Source: Cryptosporangium arvum DSM 44712
GTDB lineage: Bacteria; Actinomycetota; Actinomycetes; Mycobacteriales; Cryptosporangiaceae
NCBI RefSeq assembly: GCF_000585375.1
Contig: NZ_KK073874.1
Location: 8,219,913-8,283,912 of the forward strand
Direction: 5' to 3'
DNA: 64,000 bases
The position numbers were made by a program, and so were the translations under genes. Shown in pieces: positions 1 through 8,242 of the stretch. The notes under the pieces are model-generated. The model was not told where the DNA came from and made no database searches. It worked only from the letters and a program-made list of their open reading frames with translations. Position 1 is the first letter of the stretch. The number at the start of each line of letters is the position of its first letter.

Positions 1-167
1 ACTGCCGCTCGTCGGCATAGACGCAGTGATCGGGCCAACAGATCGAGAACTGCGGGAACCCGCAGCGCTGTTCGGCCGGGCGCAGGACTGCCCGACGCGA
101 TACCGACTCCTGCAACTTCGCCACTCCAGCCTGGGATGCCGCACCCCCGATCAGGATCCGTCGCTCG

Positions 168-440
168 ATGTCCGAACTACCGATCGACCTCACCAAGCCG
201 CTCCCGGCCCACCCGCCGACCCGGCGGCAACCGCAGCTGCGGATCTTTCAGCCCAGCCCCCGCCAACTGCGCCTGGATTTCTCCGGTGACGTCGACCAAT
301 GGTCCGAGCCGCTGCTCAACGCCGCCGAAATTGCGGCGGCATCACTCCCCCGAGCCGACATCCCCATCGACCTCGGCGACGTCACCACGCTCGCGCACCT
401 TCGACCTCCACCGCTTCGCCTACTGGCACCACAGCCCACG
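168..440 (+). pseudogene. STAS-like remnant
   Basis: One frame reads like the beta-alpha start of a STAS (anti-sigma antagonist) domain: a segment around LRLDFSGDVDQW, then a helix ending in PIDLGDVTTLAHL at about 275-400. After that the frame loses any family character and turns into Arg/Pro-rich sequence. A frameshift or deletion near 400 is likely, because a neighbouring frame continues as FDLHRFAYWHH. No ribosome site decides a start. It could be the end of a decayed MEDS/STAS-type regulator. The assignment is weak and rests only on pattern. Confidence 0.3.
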
Positions 441-586
441 GGTAGTGTGCTTCAGCCGGTGGTCGCGGCGTGCCGATCCATTCGGCCGTCGCGGGTGTGC
501 TCAGGATCGGCCCACCGGTCCGTTCGTCGACGGCGCGGTCGAGCGCTCGCCCGGCACGAGAGGACGCTCGAACAGGCCCGTCGCGG

Positions 587-760
587 CCGATCGATCTCGG
601 GCTGCCCGACGGCGACGGGCTCGACCTGGTCCGCCCGGTCGCGCACCATCCGGACCTGCACCGGCCGCGGCGCACACTGGTGCTCACCGCGCGGGACGCG
701 GTCGCCGACCGGGTCGCCGGTCTCGACGACCCGCGTGACCAGCCGGCCGGTCCCTCAACG
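587..760 (+). pseudogene. Response-regulator receiver-domain remnant
   Basis: This frame preserves the middle of an OmpR-type receiver: DLGLPDGDGLDLVR (phospho-acceptor loop; the Asp of DLGLPDGDG is the expected phosphorylation site), then VLTARDAVADRVAGLD, the standard beta4-alpha4 segment. The N-terminal VVDDE motif, the GADDYLxKPF segment that should follow VAGLD, and the DNA-binding domain are all missing. The reading frame on both sides is low-complexity. This is a broken gene. The [12 protein letters not shown] segment resembles the intact regulator at 31420, but the two need not be related by duplication. Confidence 0.5.
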
Positions 761-864
761 TCTGCGACGACCTGGTCACCGGTCGGCCGACGGCGTCACC
801 GGGGCCCACCCGTCCGCCGTTCCGTCCCCTGCCGGGTGGCGCGTCCAGGTACACCGCGGGCCCG

Positions 865-2130
865 TCACCCTGGGGGAGTCCGCGACTCCGCGGCGCCGGT
901 GAACGCCGCCTCGGCTTGCCTGAGCCGTGGCTGCGGACCGCGTTCGGGGGGCAGGGTGAGGGCCGTGTGGGCCGGCCGCCCGGTGCTCGGCGGCAGGGTG
1001 GTGAGGCTCCGGAGCCGGTTGTTGCGTTTCTCCAGAGCTTCGACGGTAGTGGGGAAGAGCGCCGCACTGCCGTCACCGACCTGCGCCTGGTTCAGTTCGA
1101 CGAATCCGCGGACGTCGCGTTCGTAGGCGGCGAAGGCCGCGGTGTGCCCGCGATGGGTGGCCAGCGCGTCCGCGAGCATGTAGGCGCCGACGAGGGCGAG
1201 GCTGGAACCTTGTCCGGTCAGGAAAGAGGGGGCGTAGGCCGCGTCACCGAGGACCGCGACCCGGCCGCGGGACCAGCGCGGCATGTGGATCTGGCTGACC
1301 GAGTCGAAGAAGAAGTCGCTCGTGCGGCGCATGGCGTCGACCATCGTCGGGACTTCCCACCCGTCGTCGGCGAAGGTGGCGGCGACGAGGTCACGTTGCG
1401 CCGCGGGGTCACGAAGAACCTCGTACGGCGGTTGCGGGACGGCGAAGTTGAAGAACCCGTGCAACTCGTCGGCGTCCTGGACCGCGTAGAGCACCGCAGC
1501 CTTTCCGGGAGTGTTCCAGACCACCCCTTCGTGCGAGAGCCCGAAGGTGTTCCCCATGGAGAACACCGCGAAGCAGTAGCCCAGATAGCGGTGGAACTGC
1601 TGCTCGGAGCCGAACACGAGCTCCCGGGTGCTCGAGTGCATGCCGTCCGCGACCAGGACGATGTCGAAACTGCGCTGAGCTCCGCTGCGGAACGTGACGT
1701 CGACGCCGTGCGTGTGTTCGGTGAGCCCTTGGACGGAATCGTCGAAGACGAACTCGACGTCGTTCCGGACGGATTCGAACAACAGTCCCGTCAGGTCCCC
1801 GCGGCGCACCTCGAGATCGCGTCCCTCGACCCCACCGACCAGCTGCTGCGGGTGTATCTCCACGATCTCGCTGCCATCAGCGTTGAGGAACGTCAACCGG
1901 CGGGAGGCGATGTGTGCTTCCTGGAGTCGCGGAAGGATTCCCATCCGACGAGCTACCTCTATCGCGGTGCCGCGCACGTCGATCGGGTATCCACCGCCGC
2001 GGACACCGGTGGACTTCTCCACGACGGTCACGTCGTATCCGTACCGGTGCAGCCAAAATGCCACGGCGGGGCCCGCGATGCTCGCACCGGACACCAGCAC
2101 CGTTCCTCGAGGTGCGGTTCCTACTGTCAT
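865..2130 (-). CDS. FAD-dependent aromatic monooxygenase (TetX/PHBH-like)
   Basis: The product is 421 residues. An N-terminal Rossmann dinucleotide site (SGASIAG, residues 14-20) is followed by a ribose-binding Glu at the end of beta2 (VVEKS), the DG motif (ADGMHSSTR, 161-169) and the GD motif (GDAAYAPSFLTGQG, 295-308). This is the group A flavoprotein monooxygenase pattern that includes tetracycline and rifamycin inactivators. The ATG at 2130 was chosen because AAGGAG lies about 8 bases upstream; an open frame continues further but has no ribosome site. It lies 43 bp downstream of an MFS exporter gene in the same direction, with a divergent TetR gene beyond. The context suggests oxidation of an aromatic antibiotic or xenobiotic. 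The substrate cannot be read from sequence. Confidence 0.88.
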   Translation of the reverse strand: MTVGTAPRGTVLVSGASIAGPAVAFWLHRYGYDVTVVEKSTGVRGGGYPIDVRGTAIEVARRMGILPRLQEAHIASRRLTFLNADGSEIVEIHPQQLVGGVEGRDLEVRRGDLTGLLFESVRNDVEFVFDDSVQGLTEHTHGVDVTFRSGAQRSFDIVLVADGMHSSTRELVFGSEQQFHRYLGYCFAVFSMGNTFGLSHEGVVWNTPGKAAVLYAVQDADELHGFFNFAVPQPPYEVLRDPAAQRDLVAATFADDGWEVPTMVDAMRRTSDFFFDSVSQIHMPRWSRGRVAVLGDAAYAPSFLTGQGSSLALVGAYMLADALATHRGHTAAFAAYERDVRGFVELNQAQVGDGSAALFPTTVEALEKRNNRLRSLTTLPPSTGRPAHTALTLPPERGPQPRLRQAEAAFTGAAESRTPPG

Positions 2131-2173
2131 TCGTCCACTCCTTGCTTCGTGCTGGGGGTCGAAACCCGGGTGA

Positions 2174-3637
2174 TCACGCCGCGCGGCGCGCAAGGTCCAC
2201 CGAGGGCGAGTGGGGGTTACGGCCGACGGCTCGCCAGAGCAGGACGACCAGCACCGTGGCGAGCGTGAACGCACCGGAAGCGAAGACGACGTAGCTGTAC
2301 ACACCGGTGGCCGAGTTCGACGTTTCGCCGTCGACAACCACGTGGGTGTGCGTGAGCACGGCCGCGCCGACGAAGTCGAGGACCACTGATCCGATCGAGA
2401 CCGAGACCATGATCAGACCGGACACGACGCCCTGTCGTTCGGCGGACGCCAGGGTTCCCGCGGTGTTGAAGCCGGACGTCAGGAGTGCTCCGGCCGTGAC
2501 ACCCAGGGCGAGTGAGCAGAAGAGCGCGATCGCGAACTGCGAGGCCCCGAGGAACATCCCGATCGTCACTACCGTTCCGAGCACGACGACCCCGGCCAAC
2601 GCCGGAATCGGCCCGAGGCGCGCGGCGAGCCATCCCGCCAGCGGACCTCCGAACATGATTCCGAGGCCCGCGCTCCCGAGCAGCAGGGCTATGGATCCCT
2701 CGCCGGCCAGTCCGTACCCGAGTCGCTCGTCCGGCGAGACGTCGCTGATGAGCGAGATGAGCTGAAGCATGCTCTGGAACGCGCCGGCTCCGAGGGCGAC
2801 GACGAGGAGCGTGAGCGCCAGTGGCTTACCGAGGTTCCGGACGTCGATCAGGGGGTCGGGCTTTCGGGTCGAGGCGACGTACCACCAGGTCAATGCAGCG
2901 ATGCCGCCGATGAGGAGAGCCAGCGGACCGGCGGAGAGCCAGCCGACGCCCGAGCCCAGGCTGATGTAACTGAGCACCCCCGCGAGGCCGCCGCCGAGCA
3001 GTACGGCGCCGCTGAAGTCGATCGTGCCTGGCGTCTTGATCAGCGACTCAGGGATCAGGACGTGGACGAACAACGCCATCGCGGCGGCGACGCAGGCCGC
3101 CAAGACGAACAGGATCTGGAAGCCGTACTCGTTGGCCAGTTGCTCGATGAGGAACCGGGAGGCGATGTTGAGCACCGCGGAGCCCGAGGTCACGATGCCG
3201 ACCACGATCATTCCGATGCGCGGTGCGCACAGGCTCCGCACGATCGCAACGGAGAGGAACACGGCCGCCAGAGCCGCTCCCTGCAACATGCGCCCGGGCA
3301 CGAACACCCAGATGGTGGGGGCCACGGCACACAGGAGGGCGCCCGCGCAGCTGATGAACAACGTCAGCACCAGAATTCTGCGCCTGCCGTAGATGTCGGC
3401 GCTCTTTCCCAGCAATGGGGACCACGCCACTCCGGCCAGCGTCGCGCTGGCGTTGAGCCACCCCGCCTGGTCGGTGTCGAAGTGGTCGAGCATCTCCGGA
3501 AGGACCACCAGCGGTGCCGAGATGGCCGCGTCGGCCACGAAGCTCACCATCGCCAGGACAGCCACCAGGCCGAGGAGCCGCGCGTTCCATCTGGAGTGGA
3601 GTCGGGCCTCTGCGGTTTCGGTCGTGCTCTGCTGCAT
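2174..3637 (-). CDS. MFS drug/multidrug exporter
   Basis: A 487-residue polytopic membrane protein with about 12-14 hydrophobic helices. It has the major-facilitator loop 2-3 signature region (GKSADIYGRRRILVLTL, near residue 75) and the motif-C-like run after it (VPGRMLQGAALAAVFLS). The length and organisation match drug:H+ antiporters of the DHA families. The start ATG at 3637 follows AAGGAG with about 7 bases spacing. It is the promoter-proximal gene of a two-gene operon with the FAD monooxygenase, divergent from tetR, so export plus modification of one compound is the likely joint role. The two palindromes upstream probably control it. Confidence 0.9.
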   Translation of the reverse strand: MQQSTTETAEARLHSRWNARLLGLVAVLAMVSFVADAAISAPLVVLPEMLDHFDTDQAGWLNASATLAGVAWSPLLGKSADIYGRRRILVLTLFISCAGALLCAVAPTIWVFVPGRMLQGAALAAVFLSVAIVRSLCAPRIGMIVVGIVTSGSAVLNIASRFLIEQLANEYGFQILFVLAACVAAAMALFVHVLIPESLIKTPGTIDFSGAVLLGGGLAGVLSYISLGSGVGWLSAGPLALLIGGIAALTWWYVASTRKPDPLIDVRNLGKPLALTLLVVALGAGAFQSMLQLISLISDVSPDERLGYGLAGEGSIALLLGSAGLGIMFGGPLAGWLAARLGPIPALAGVVVLGTVVTIGMFLGASQFAIALFCSLALGVTAGALLTSGFNTAGTLASAERQGVVSGLIMVSVSIGSVVLDFVGAAVLTHTHVVVDGETSNSATGVYSYVVFASGAFTLATVLVVLLWRAVGRNPHSPSVDLARRAA

Positions 3638-3777
3638 GAACGACTCCTTGGTGCGGGCGCGCCGCGATTCCGACGCGGCTGCCTCTCATCGGCGGAACGG
3701 GGCGAGGCACGCGGTACCACCGTCGAGGGCCGCGGCCGCAGGCTGCACCGCGACCGGTGAGATGCTCGAACATCCAA

Positions 3778-3799
3778 TAAGAAACTGCATAGTTTCTTA
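3778..3799. promoter_or_regulatory. TetR operator 1 (TAAGAAAC-N6-GTTTCTTA)
   Basis: A perfect inverted repeat with 8-bp arms and a 6-bp spacer; the symmetry extends to an 11-bp arm (3776-3801). It lies in the AT-rich divergent promoter region between the MFS gene and the tetR gene. It shares sequence and spacing with a second site 43 bp away, as expected for binding sites of the adjacent TetR protein. Binding is inferred. Confidence 0.75.
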
Positions 3800-3820
3800 T
3801 TCCGACGGTAGAGTCTTCGA

Positions 3821-3842
3821 TAAGAAACGTCAAGGTTTCTAA
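3821..3842. promoter_or_regulatory. TetR operator 2 (TAAGAAAC-N6-GTTTCTAA)
   Basis: Same half-site and spacer as operator 1 with one mismatch in the right arm. It runs into the ribosome site (AAGGAG, 3841-3846) of the GTG-started tetR gene, so occupancy would block the regulator's own transcript start or leader. This supports autorepression. Confidence 0.65.
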
Positions 3843-3851
3843 GGAGAACTC

Positions 3852-4418
3852 GTGGAGCGACGGCGCGGGGAAGCGCTCGAAGCGGCGATCCTCGAAGCGG
3901 CCTGGGACGAGTTGAGTGAGCGGGGATACGCGAACCTGACCGTCGACTCCGTCGCGCGCCGAGCCGGCACCAGCAAACCGGTGGTCTACCGGCGCTGGGC
4001 GGACAAGCAGCAGCTGGTCGAGGCGGCCGTGGTCCACCGCAACGTCACTCACCTGATCGCTCCGGCTGACACCGGATCCCTGCGCGGCGACCTGGTCGCC
4101 ACCCTCACCGAGATGAGCGACAAAGGCGGTGCGTTCCTCGGCCAACTCAGCGTGCTGCTCGCCGGCTACTTCACCGAGACCCGGACCAGCTTCGTCGACC
4201 TACGCGAGGCGATCCTCGCCGGACGCAGCTCCGGGCGCGACGAGATCATGAAACGCGCCATCGATCGCGGCGAACTCGACCCGGCCAAGCTCACGCCGCG
4301 GATCGCCTCGCTCCCGTTCGACCTGGTCCGGGCCGAGGCGATGATGACACTACGGCCGGTCACCCGCGAGGTCGTCGAGGAGATCGTCGACACGATCTTC
4401 CTCCCGCTGGTCCGTTGA
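3852..4418 (+). CDS. TetR-family repressor of the adjacent exporter operon
   Basis: A 188-residue protein. The N-terminal helix-turn-helix (residues about 9-55, ..ANLTVDSVARRAGTSKPVVYRRWADKQQLVEAAV) has the TetR pattern ending in the YRRW/K-L-V recognition helix. The rest is the helical ligand-binding and dimerisation domain (TetR_C-like). The GTG start at 3852 is supported by AAGGAG at 3841-3846. It is divergent from the MFS-monooxygenase operon, with two near-identical palindromes in the shared promoter, so it very likely represses both transcripts until a drug-like ligand binds. Confidence 0.9.
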   Translation: MERRRGEALEAAILEAAWDELSERGYANLTVDSVARRAGTSKPVVYRRWADKQQLVEAAVVHRNVTHLIAPADTGSLRGDLVATLTEMSDKGGAFLGQLSVLLAGYFTETRTSFVDLREAILAGRSSGRDEIMKRAIDRGELDPAKLTPRIASLPFDLVRAEAMMTLRPVTREVVEEIVDTIFLPLVR

Positions 4419-4436
4419 CGCGCCCAAGCCCGCCGT

Positions 4437-6230
4437 TCACCGCCCCGCCGCGTAACCCTGTGCACCACGCGGGTTCGCCGCCGCCTGGAGAACGCCGCTG
4501 TCCGGATCCCGGGTGACCACGGACAGCCGGCCCTGGCTCCACGGTCCGGAGAGCGTCACGTCGTGGCCGCGGCCGCGCAGTTCGTCGACGACCGCCTCGT
4601 CCACTCGGTCCTCGATCACCAGTCCCCCCGGCGTCCACGTCCGCGGCCAGAACGATGTGACGAGGGCCGTGGTATGGAACGCGGGCGCGTCGATCGCCTC
4701 CTGCGGATCGAGGCCGAACGCCAGAGTGCGCACCAGGTAGAGCAGTTGCCACTGGTCTTGCTGGTCACCCCCGGGGGTGCCCAGCGCGGCCACCGGCCTG
4801 CCGTCGCTCAGCAGCAGCGTCGGGGTCAGCGTCGTGCGGGGCCGACGCCCCGGCGTCAAGCGGGAGGGAGCGGCCCGGTCCAGCCAGGTCATCTGGAGCC
4901 GGGTGCCCAGCGCGAAACCGAGCTCCGGTACGGCGGGAGACGACTGGAGCCATCCTCCCGACGGTGTGGCGGAGATGAGGTTCCCCCAGCGGTCGACGAC
5001 GTCGATGTGGCAGGTGTCGCCCCGGGTCTCCCCTGTCAGTTGCACGGTGGGTTCCCCCGTCCCGTCACCCCCGGTCTCGGGCCGATCGGTGCCGAGCGGC
5101 GGTATGTACGGCGGAACGCCGATATCGCCGGGCCTGAACGCGGTCGACGCGACCGGATCGATCAGGCCGGCCCGCTCTCTGCTGTACCGCGGGGACAGCA
5201 GACGACGCAGCACGGTCTCCGCATCCGCGGGCTCCAGATGCCCGTAGAACGCTTCCCGGTCGGCCATGGCCAGCTTCAAGGCCTCGGTGATCGTGTGGAT
5301 TCCGACGGCGGTCGACGGATCGATCCGTTCGTCGTCGAAATGGTCGAGCATGGTGAGGGCCTGCAGCAGGACCGGGCCCTGGGACCACAGGCCCGCCTTC
5401 GCCACCGTGGCTCCCCGGAACTTCGCGGTGACGGCCGGCTCGAGGGACGGAACGAAATCGCTGAAGTCGGCGGCGGTGATCACTCCGGCGTGGTCGCTGC
5501 CGGAGGAGTGCCGATGCGGAACGGCTGCGAACTCGGCCACGGCGGCGGCCACGAAGCCGGTTCGCCAGGTGGACCGCGCGGACTCGATCCGTGCCGTTCT
5601 CGACTGGCCGGCCCCCGCGGCGACCAGCCGGCGCAGCGTACGCGCATAGGCGGGGTTCGTCAGGGTCGTATACGGCTGCGGGACCGTCCCCGAAGGCATC
5701 CACAGCGCGTACGACGTCGGCCAATGGGTGCGGAAGAGATCCTCGATCCTGAGCAGGACCTGCGCCAACTGAGGCACGACCGGGACGCCGCCCTCCGCGT
5801 AGTCGATCGCGTAGGCGAGGACGTCGGCGAGCTCCCACGTGCCGAACTCGGCGAGCAGCCAGAGCCAGGAGTCGACAGCACCCGGGACGGCAGCGGCAAG
5901 GGCACCGGCACCCGGCACGTGGTCCAGTCCCTCGGCCACGAAGTGCTCGATCGTGGCTCCCCGCGGAGCGTGTCCCTGCCCCACCAGCACCTGCGGAGAC
6001 GGGTTCGACGCGGTGGCGAGCACGGCGACGAGATCACCGCCCGGCCCGTTGAGGTGCGGTTCGGCCACGTGCAGCACGAAGGCGCCCGCTGTGGCCGCGT
6101 CGAACGCGTTGCCGCCTCGCTCGAGCACGGACTGGGCCGTCGCGGAAGCCAGCCAATGCGTCGACGCGGTCATGCCGAAGGATCCGCGCAGTGTGGGACG
6201 AGTCGTACGGGGCGGCTGCAGACCGGCCAT
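4437..6230 (-). CDS. Gamma-glutamyltransferase-family N-terminal nucleophile hydrolase
   Basis: The product is 597 residues. The large-subunit part carries the GGNAFDAA and NGPGGD elements (residues 39-66). The processing site and nucleophile correspond to Thr406 in GDTCHIDVVDRWGN, where the classical enzyme has TTHYSVVD; the Cys after the Thr is a common variant in GGT-like acylases. TPGRRPRTTLTP and GTPGG form the rest of the small-subunit pocket. No signal peptide is visible, so the enzyme is probably cytoplasmic, unlike typical periplasmic GGT. It is the last gene of a leftward operon, 36 bp after DUF3500. Possible roles are gamma-glutamyl transfer or amide hydrolysis in the operon's catabolic route. 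The ribosome site is weak, and Met20 is an alternative start. Confidence 0.85.
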   Translation of the reverse strand: MAGLQPPRTTRPTLRGSFGMTASTHWLASATAQSVLERGGNAFDAATAGAFVLHVAEPHLNGPGGDLVAVLATASNPSPQVLVGQGHAPRGATIEHFVAEGLDHVPGAGALAAAVPGAVDSWLWLLAEFGTWELADVLAYAIDYAEGGVPVVPQLAQVLLRIEDLFRTHWPTSYALWMPSGTVPQPYTTLTNPAYARTLRRLVAAGAGQSRTARIESARSTWRTGFVAAAVAEFAAVPHRHSSGSDHAGVITAADFSDFVPSLEPAVTAKFRGATVAKAGLWSQGPVLLQALTMLDHFDDERIDPSTAVGIHTITEALKLAMADREAFYGHLEPADAETVLRRLLSPRYSRERAGLIDPVASTAFRPGDIGVPPYIPPLGTDRPETGGDGTGEPTVQLTGETRGDTCHIDVVDRWGNLISATPSGGWLQSSPAVPELGFALGTRLQMTWLDRAAPSRLTPGRRPRTTLTPTLLLSDGRPVAALGTPGGDQQDQWQLLYLVRTLAFGLDPQEAIDAPAFHTTALVTSFWPRTWTPGGLVIEDRVDEAVVDELRGRGHDVTLSGPWSQGRLSVVTRDPDSGVLQAAANPRGAQGYAAGR

Positions 6231-6266
6231 TTACGTCACTATCCGTTCTGTGCGCCGAGGGTGGAA

Positions 6267-7373
6267 TCAGCGCGCGTGGTGGGCGGCGTGGTGGGCGGCC
6301 AGGACGTCGCCGCCGAAGTCGGCCTCGGGGTCCCTCCAGACGGCGTGAGCGTGGTTGGCCCCGCGCTGGACGTTGGTCCACTCGATGAGCAAGCGTGGGC
6401 CCTGCAGGCGGTAGTAGTGCGGTTCACCCGCCCTGGTCGAGCCGGCCCAGGCGAGGTGCACGGCCTCCAGCGCAGCCGAATCGTCGTAGCGACGCAGCGG
6501 GGACACCCCGTCCGGGACACGACCGAGGTAGGTGCCCAGCAGAGCGCGCAGCAGCTCCCGCTGCGCGGCGTCGAGTTCGGCGCCCGGCACGCCCTTGGGC
6601 GGCGGGGTGAGCGCCAGCGCTCGCCGGTTCGCGCCGTCGAGGCCGGTGGCCGGTTCCTCGGCGCGGTCCGGGCGGTGCGGGCCTGGGCGCCAGAGTTCGC
6701 CGCGCTTCAGCACGCGGTCGTCGATCGTGCTGCTGTTGCCCGCGACGACGTCGTTCGGGGCGCGGGGCAGCAGCACCGCGCGAGTGGCCAACTCCGGGTG
6801 CAGGGAGCGGACCAGTTCGCGGGCCAGGTCCTCGGCCGTCCCCAGCGGGCGTAGCGTCGCGCCGCCCAACAGCGGTGACGCCGCCGGATCAGCACCCAGG
6901 AAACACGGGGTCGTGGCGACGACCCGCCCGTCCACCACGAGGTTGTTGATCGAGACGTGGTGCCCGCCGAACCTCCATCCCCACGGCTGCCGTCCGCCGG
7001 CTTCGCCGAAGATCCGCAGGTAGTACAGGCCGGGATCGCGCGTCCGCTCCCTCCCCCAGTTCACCGAGAAGTCCTCGACGCGGTCGAGCACGTTCTCCAG
7101 ACCGAGCACCGTGGCGACGGTCGTGTACCCGGCTTCGGACAGTCCGCTCGCGACCAGCTGCATCACCATCCGGTGTTGAGCGGGGCGCTGCTGATGGAAC
7201 GTCAGGCCGCCGTGATCGGTGGGCGTGTAGAACCAGCGGGTGCGTTCGGCGTCGGCGTCGGCGCCCGGTGGCGGCCCGACCGCCACCCCACGCTGGTCCG
7301 CGTCCAGGGAATCCAGCCATCGCTGGGCGGCCTCCGCCATCCGGGTCGCGACCTCGCGCCCGGCGTCACCCAT
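6267..7373 (-). CDS. DUF3500 family protein
   Basis: A 368-residue protein that matches the DUF3500 pattern: an early RTRWFYTPTDHGGLTF block (about residues 44-60), Q-HRMVMQLVASGLSEAGY, a GLYYLRIFGE..PWGWRFGGHHVSIN core (about 130-155), and a C-terminal HYYRLQGPRLLIEWTNVQ..NHAHAVWRDPEADFGGDVL block rich in His and Asp. The biochemical function of the family is not established. The conserved HH and H-x-H-x-W-R-D-P residues look like a metal site. The gene sits between a TetR gene and the GGT-like gene in the same direction; 216 bp upstream are non-coding and hold a possible operator. The ribosome site at the chosen ATG is weak. Confidence 0.8.
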   Translation of the reverse strand: MGDAGREVATRMAEAAQRWLDSLDADQRGVAVGPPPGADADAERTRWFYTPTDHGGLTFHQQRPAQHRMVMQLVASGLSEAGYTTVATVLGLENVLDRVEDFSVNWGRERTRDPGLYYLRIFGEAGGRQPWGWRFGGHHVSINNLVVDGRVVATTPCFLGADPAASPLLGGATLRPLGTAEDLARELVRSLHPELATRAVLLPRAPNDVVAGNSSTIDDRVLKRGELWRPGPHRPDRAEEPATGLDGANRRALALTPPPKGVPGAELDAAQRELLRALLGTYLGRVPDGVSPLRRYDDSAALEAVHLAWAGSTRAGEPHYYRLQGPRLLIEWTNVQRGANHAHAVWRDPEADFGGDVLAAHHAAHHAR

Positions 7374-7505
7374 CGGTGCCGAGCCGACACGCGCGCCACG
7401 GCCGTGGATCGCTGATGCGCCGGAGATAGCCGGCCGTTCCGACCCGGTCTGGTCGCGACATCATGACTGCCTCTCGCCGACGCGATCTGTGACTGCAGTA
7501 TGAAT

Positions 7506-7523
7506 TGAGATAAGTCTATCGCA
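7506..7523. promoter_or_regulatory. Possible TetR-type operator upstream of DUF3500
   Basis: An imperfect palindrome of the form TGxGATA-N4-TATCxCA in the 216-bp gap between the tetR gene (7590) and the DUF3500 gene. It is the only AT-rich spot there. It may mark an internal promoter for DUF3500-GGT controlled by the neighbouring TetR. The symmetry is modest. Confidence 0.35.
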
Positions 7524-7589
7524 TAGCGCCAGCGTCAGCTGTCTTTTCGGAGCGCCCGAGAACGATCAGAGGCCGGCGCGCACGGCGGG

Positions 7590-8207
7590 TCAGCCCGCCC
7601 GTACCCACCCGCGCAGCGCGCCGCAGTACGCCTCGGTCAGCCGCGTGACGACCTCCCGGCGGGACAGGTGCCCGTGCCGCAGGAGGTCCAGGACCTCGCG
7701 CGGATCGAAGATCATGTTGTTGAGGAACAAGGCGTACTCGAGCATGTCGTCCGGGAGCCCGATGTCGTCGAGCAGCCCCCGCACCGGGCCGGCCCAGGCG
7801 TCCCGCATGAGGGCGATGATCGGATTCCCGTCGTGGAGCCGCTCCAGGTAACCCCGTCGGGACCGGAGCTGGACCAGCGCGGGGCCGTGCTCGGAGAGCA
7901 GGTCCACCCACTTGTTCACGACGGCATCGAAGAGCGGCCGCCCCTGCGCGGTCGACGTCGCGGTGAATTCGTTGAGCTGCTCGACGACGCTGAGCACGTA
8001 CGCCGCGAGCACCTCCTCCAACGAGGAGAAGTAACGGTAGGCGGTGGCCGGACCGATTTCCGCGCGGGACGCGACCGCCTGCATGGTGAGTTCGTCGGGC
8101 GCTTCCCGGGCGAGCTCACCCACGGCCTCGAGGAGGCGTCGACGGTTGCGGCGGGTGTCACTGCGCAACTTGCGCCCCTCGCGGGGGACGGCCTGGCGAT
8201 CGGACAC
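7590..8207 (-). CDS. TetR-family regulator
   Basis: A 205-residue regulator with a TetR helix-turn-helix at about residues 18-62 (RRRLLEAVGELAREAPDELTMQAVASRAEIGPATAYRYF, split by helices). The C-terminal ligand domain is longer and resembles those of small-molecule catabolic repressors. The GTG start at 8207 has AGGAGG 5 bases upstream. It is embedded in a run of same-strand catabolic genes, 35 bp after the aminotransferase. The likely job is local control of this operon; candidate palindromes are at 7506-7523 and 10655-10677. Confidence 0.85.
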   Translation of the reverse strand: MSDRQAVPREGRKLRSDTRRNRRRLLEAVGELAREAPDELTMQAVASRAEIGPATAYRYFSSLEEVLAAYVLSVVEQLNEFTATSTAQGRPLFDAVVNKWVDLLSEHGPALVQLRSRRGYLERLHDGNPIIALMRDAWAGPVRGLLDDIGLPDDMLEYALFLNNMIFDPREVLDLLRHGHLSRREVVTRLTEAYCGALRGWVRAG

Positions 8208-8242
8208 GGGCCTCCTCCGCCTCGTCGAAACGCAGGTAGAGG

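Noticed and set aside
4563-6854. A 763-codon plus-strand frame opposite the GGT-like gene
   Set aside because: It is the antisense shadow of the GGT-like and DUF3500 genes, with Arg/Gly/Glu-heavy composition and no family pattern or ribosome site.
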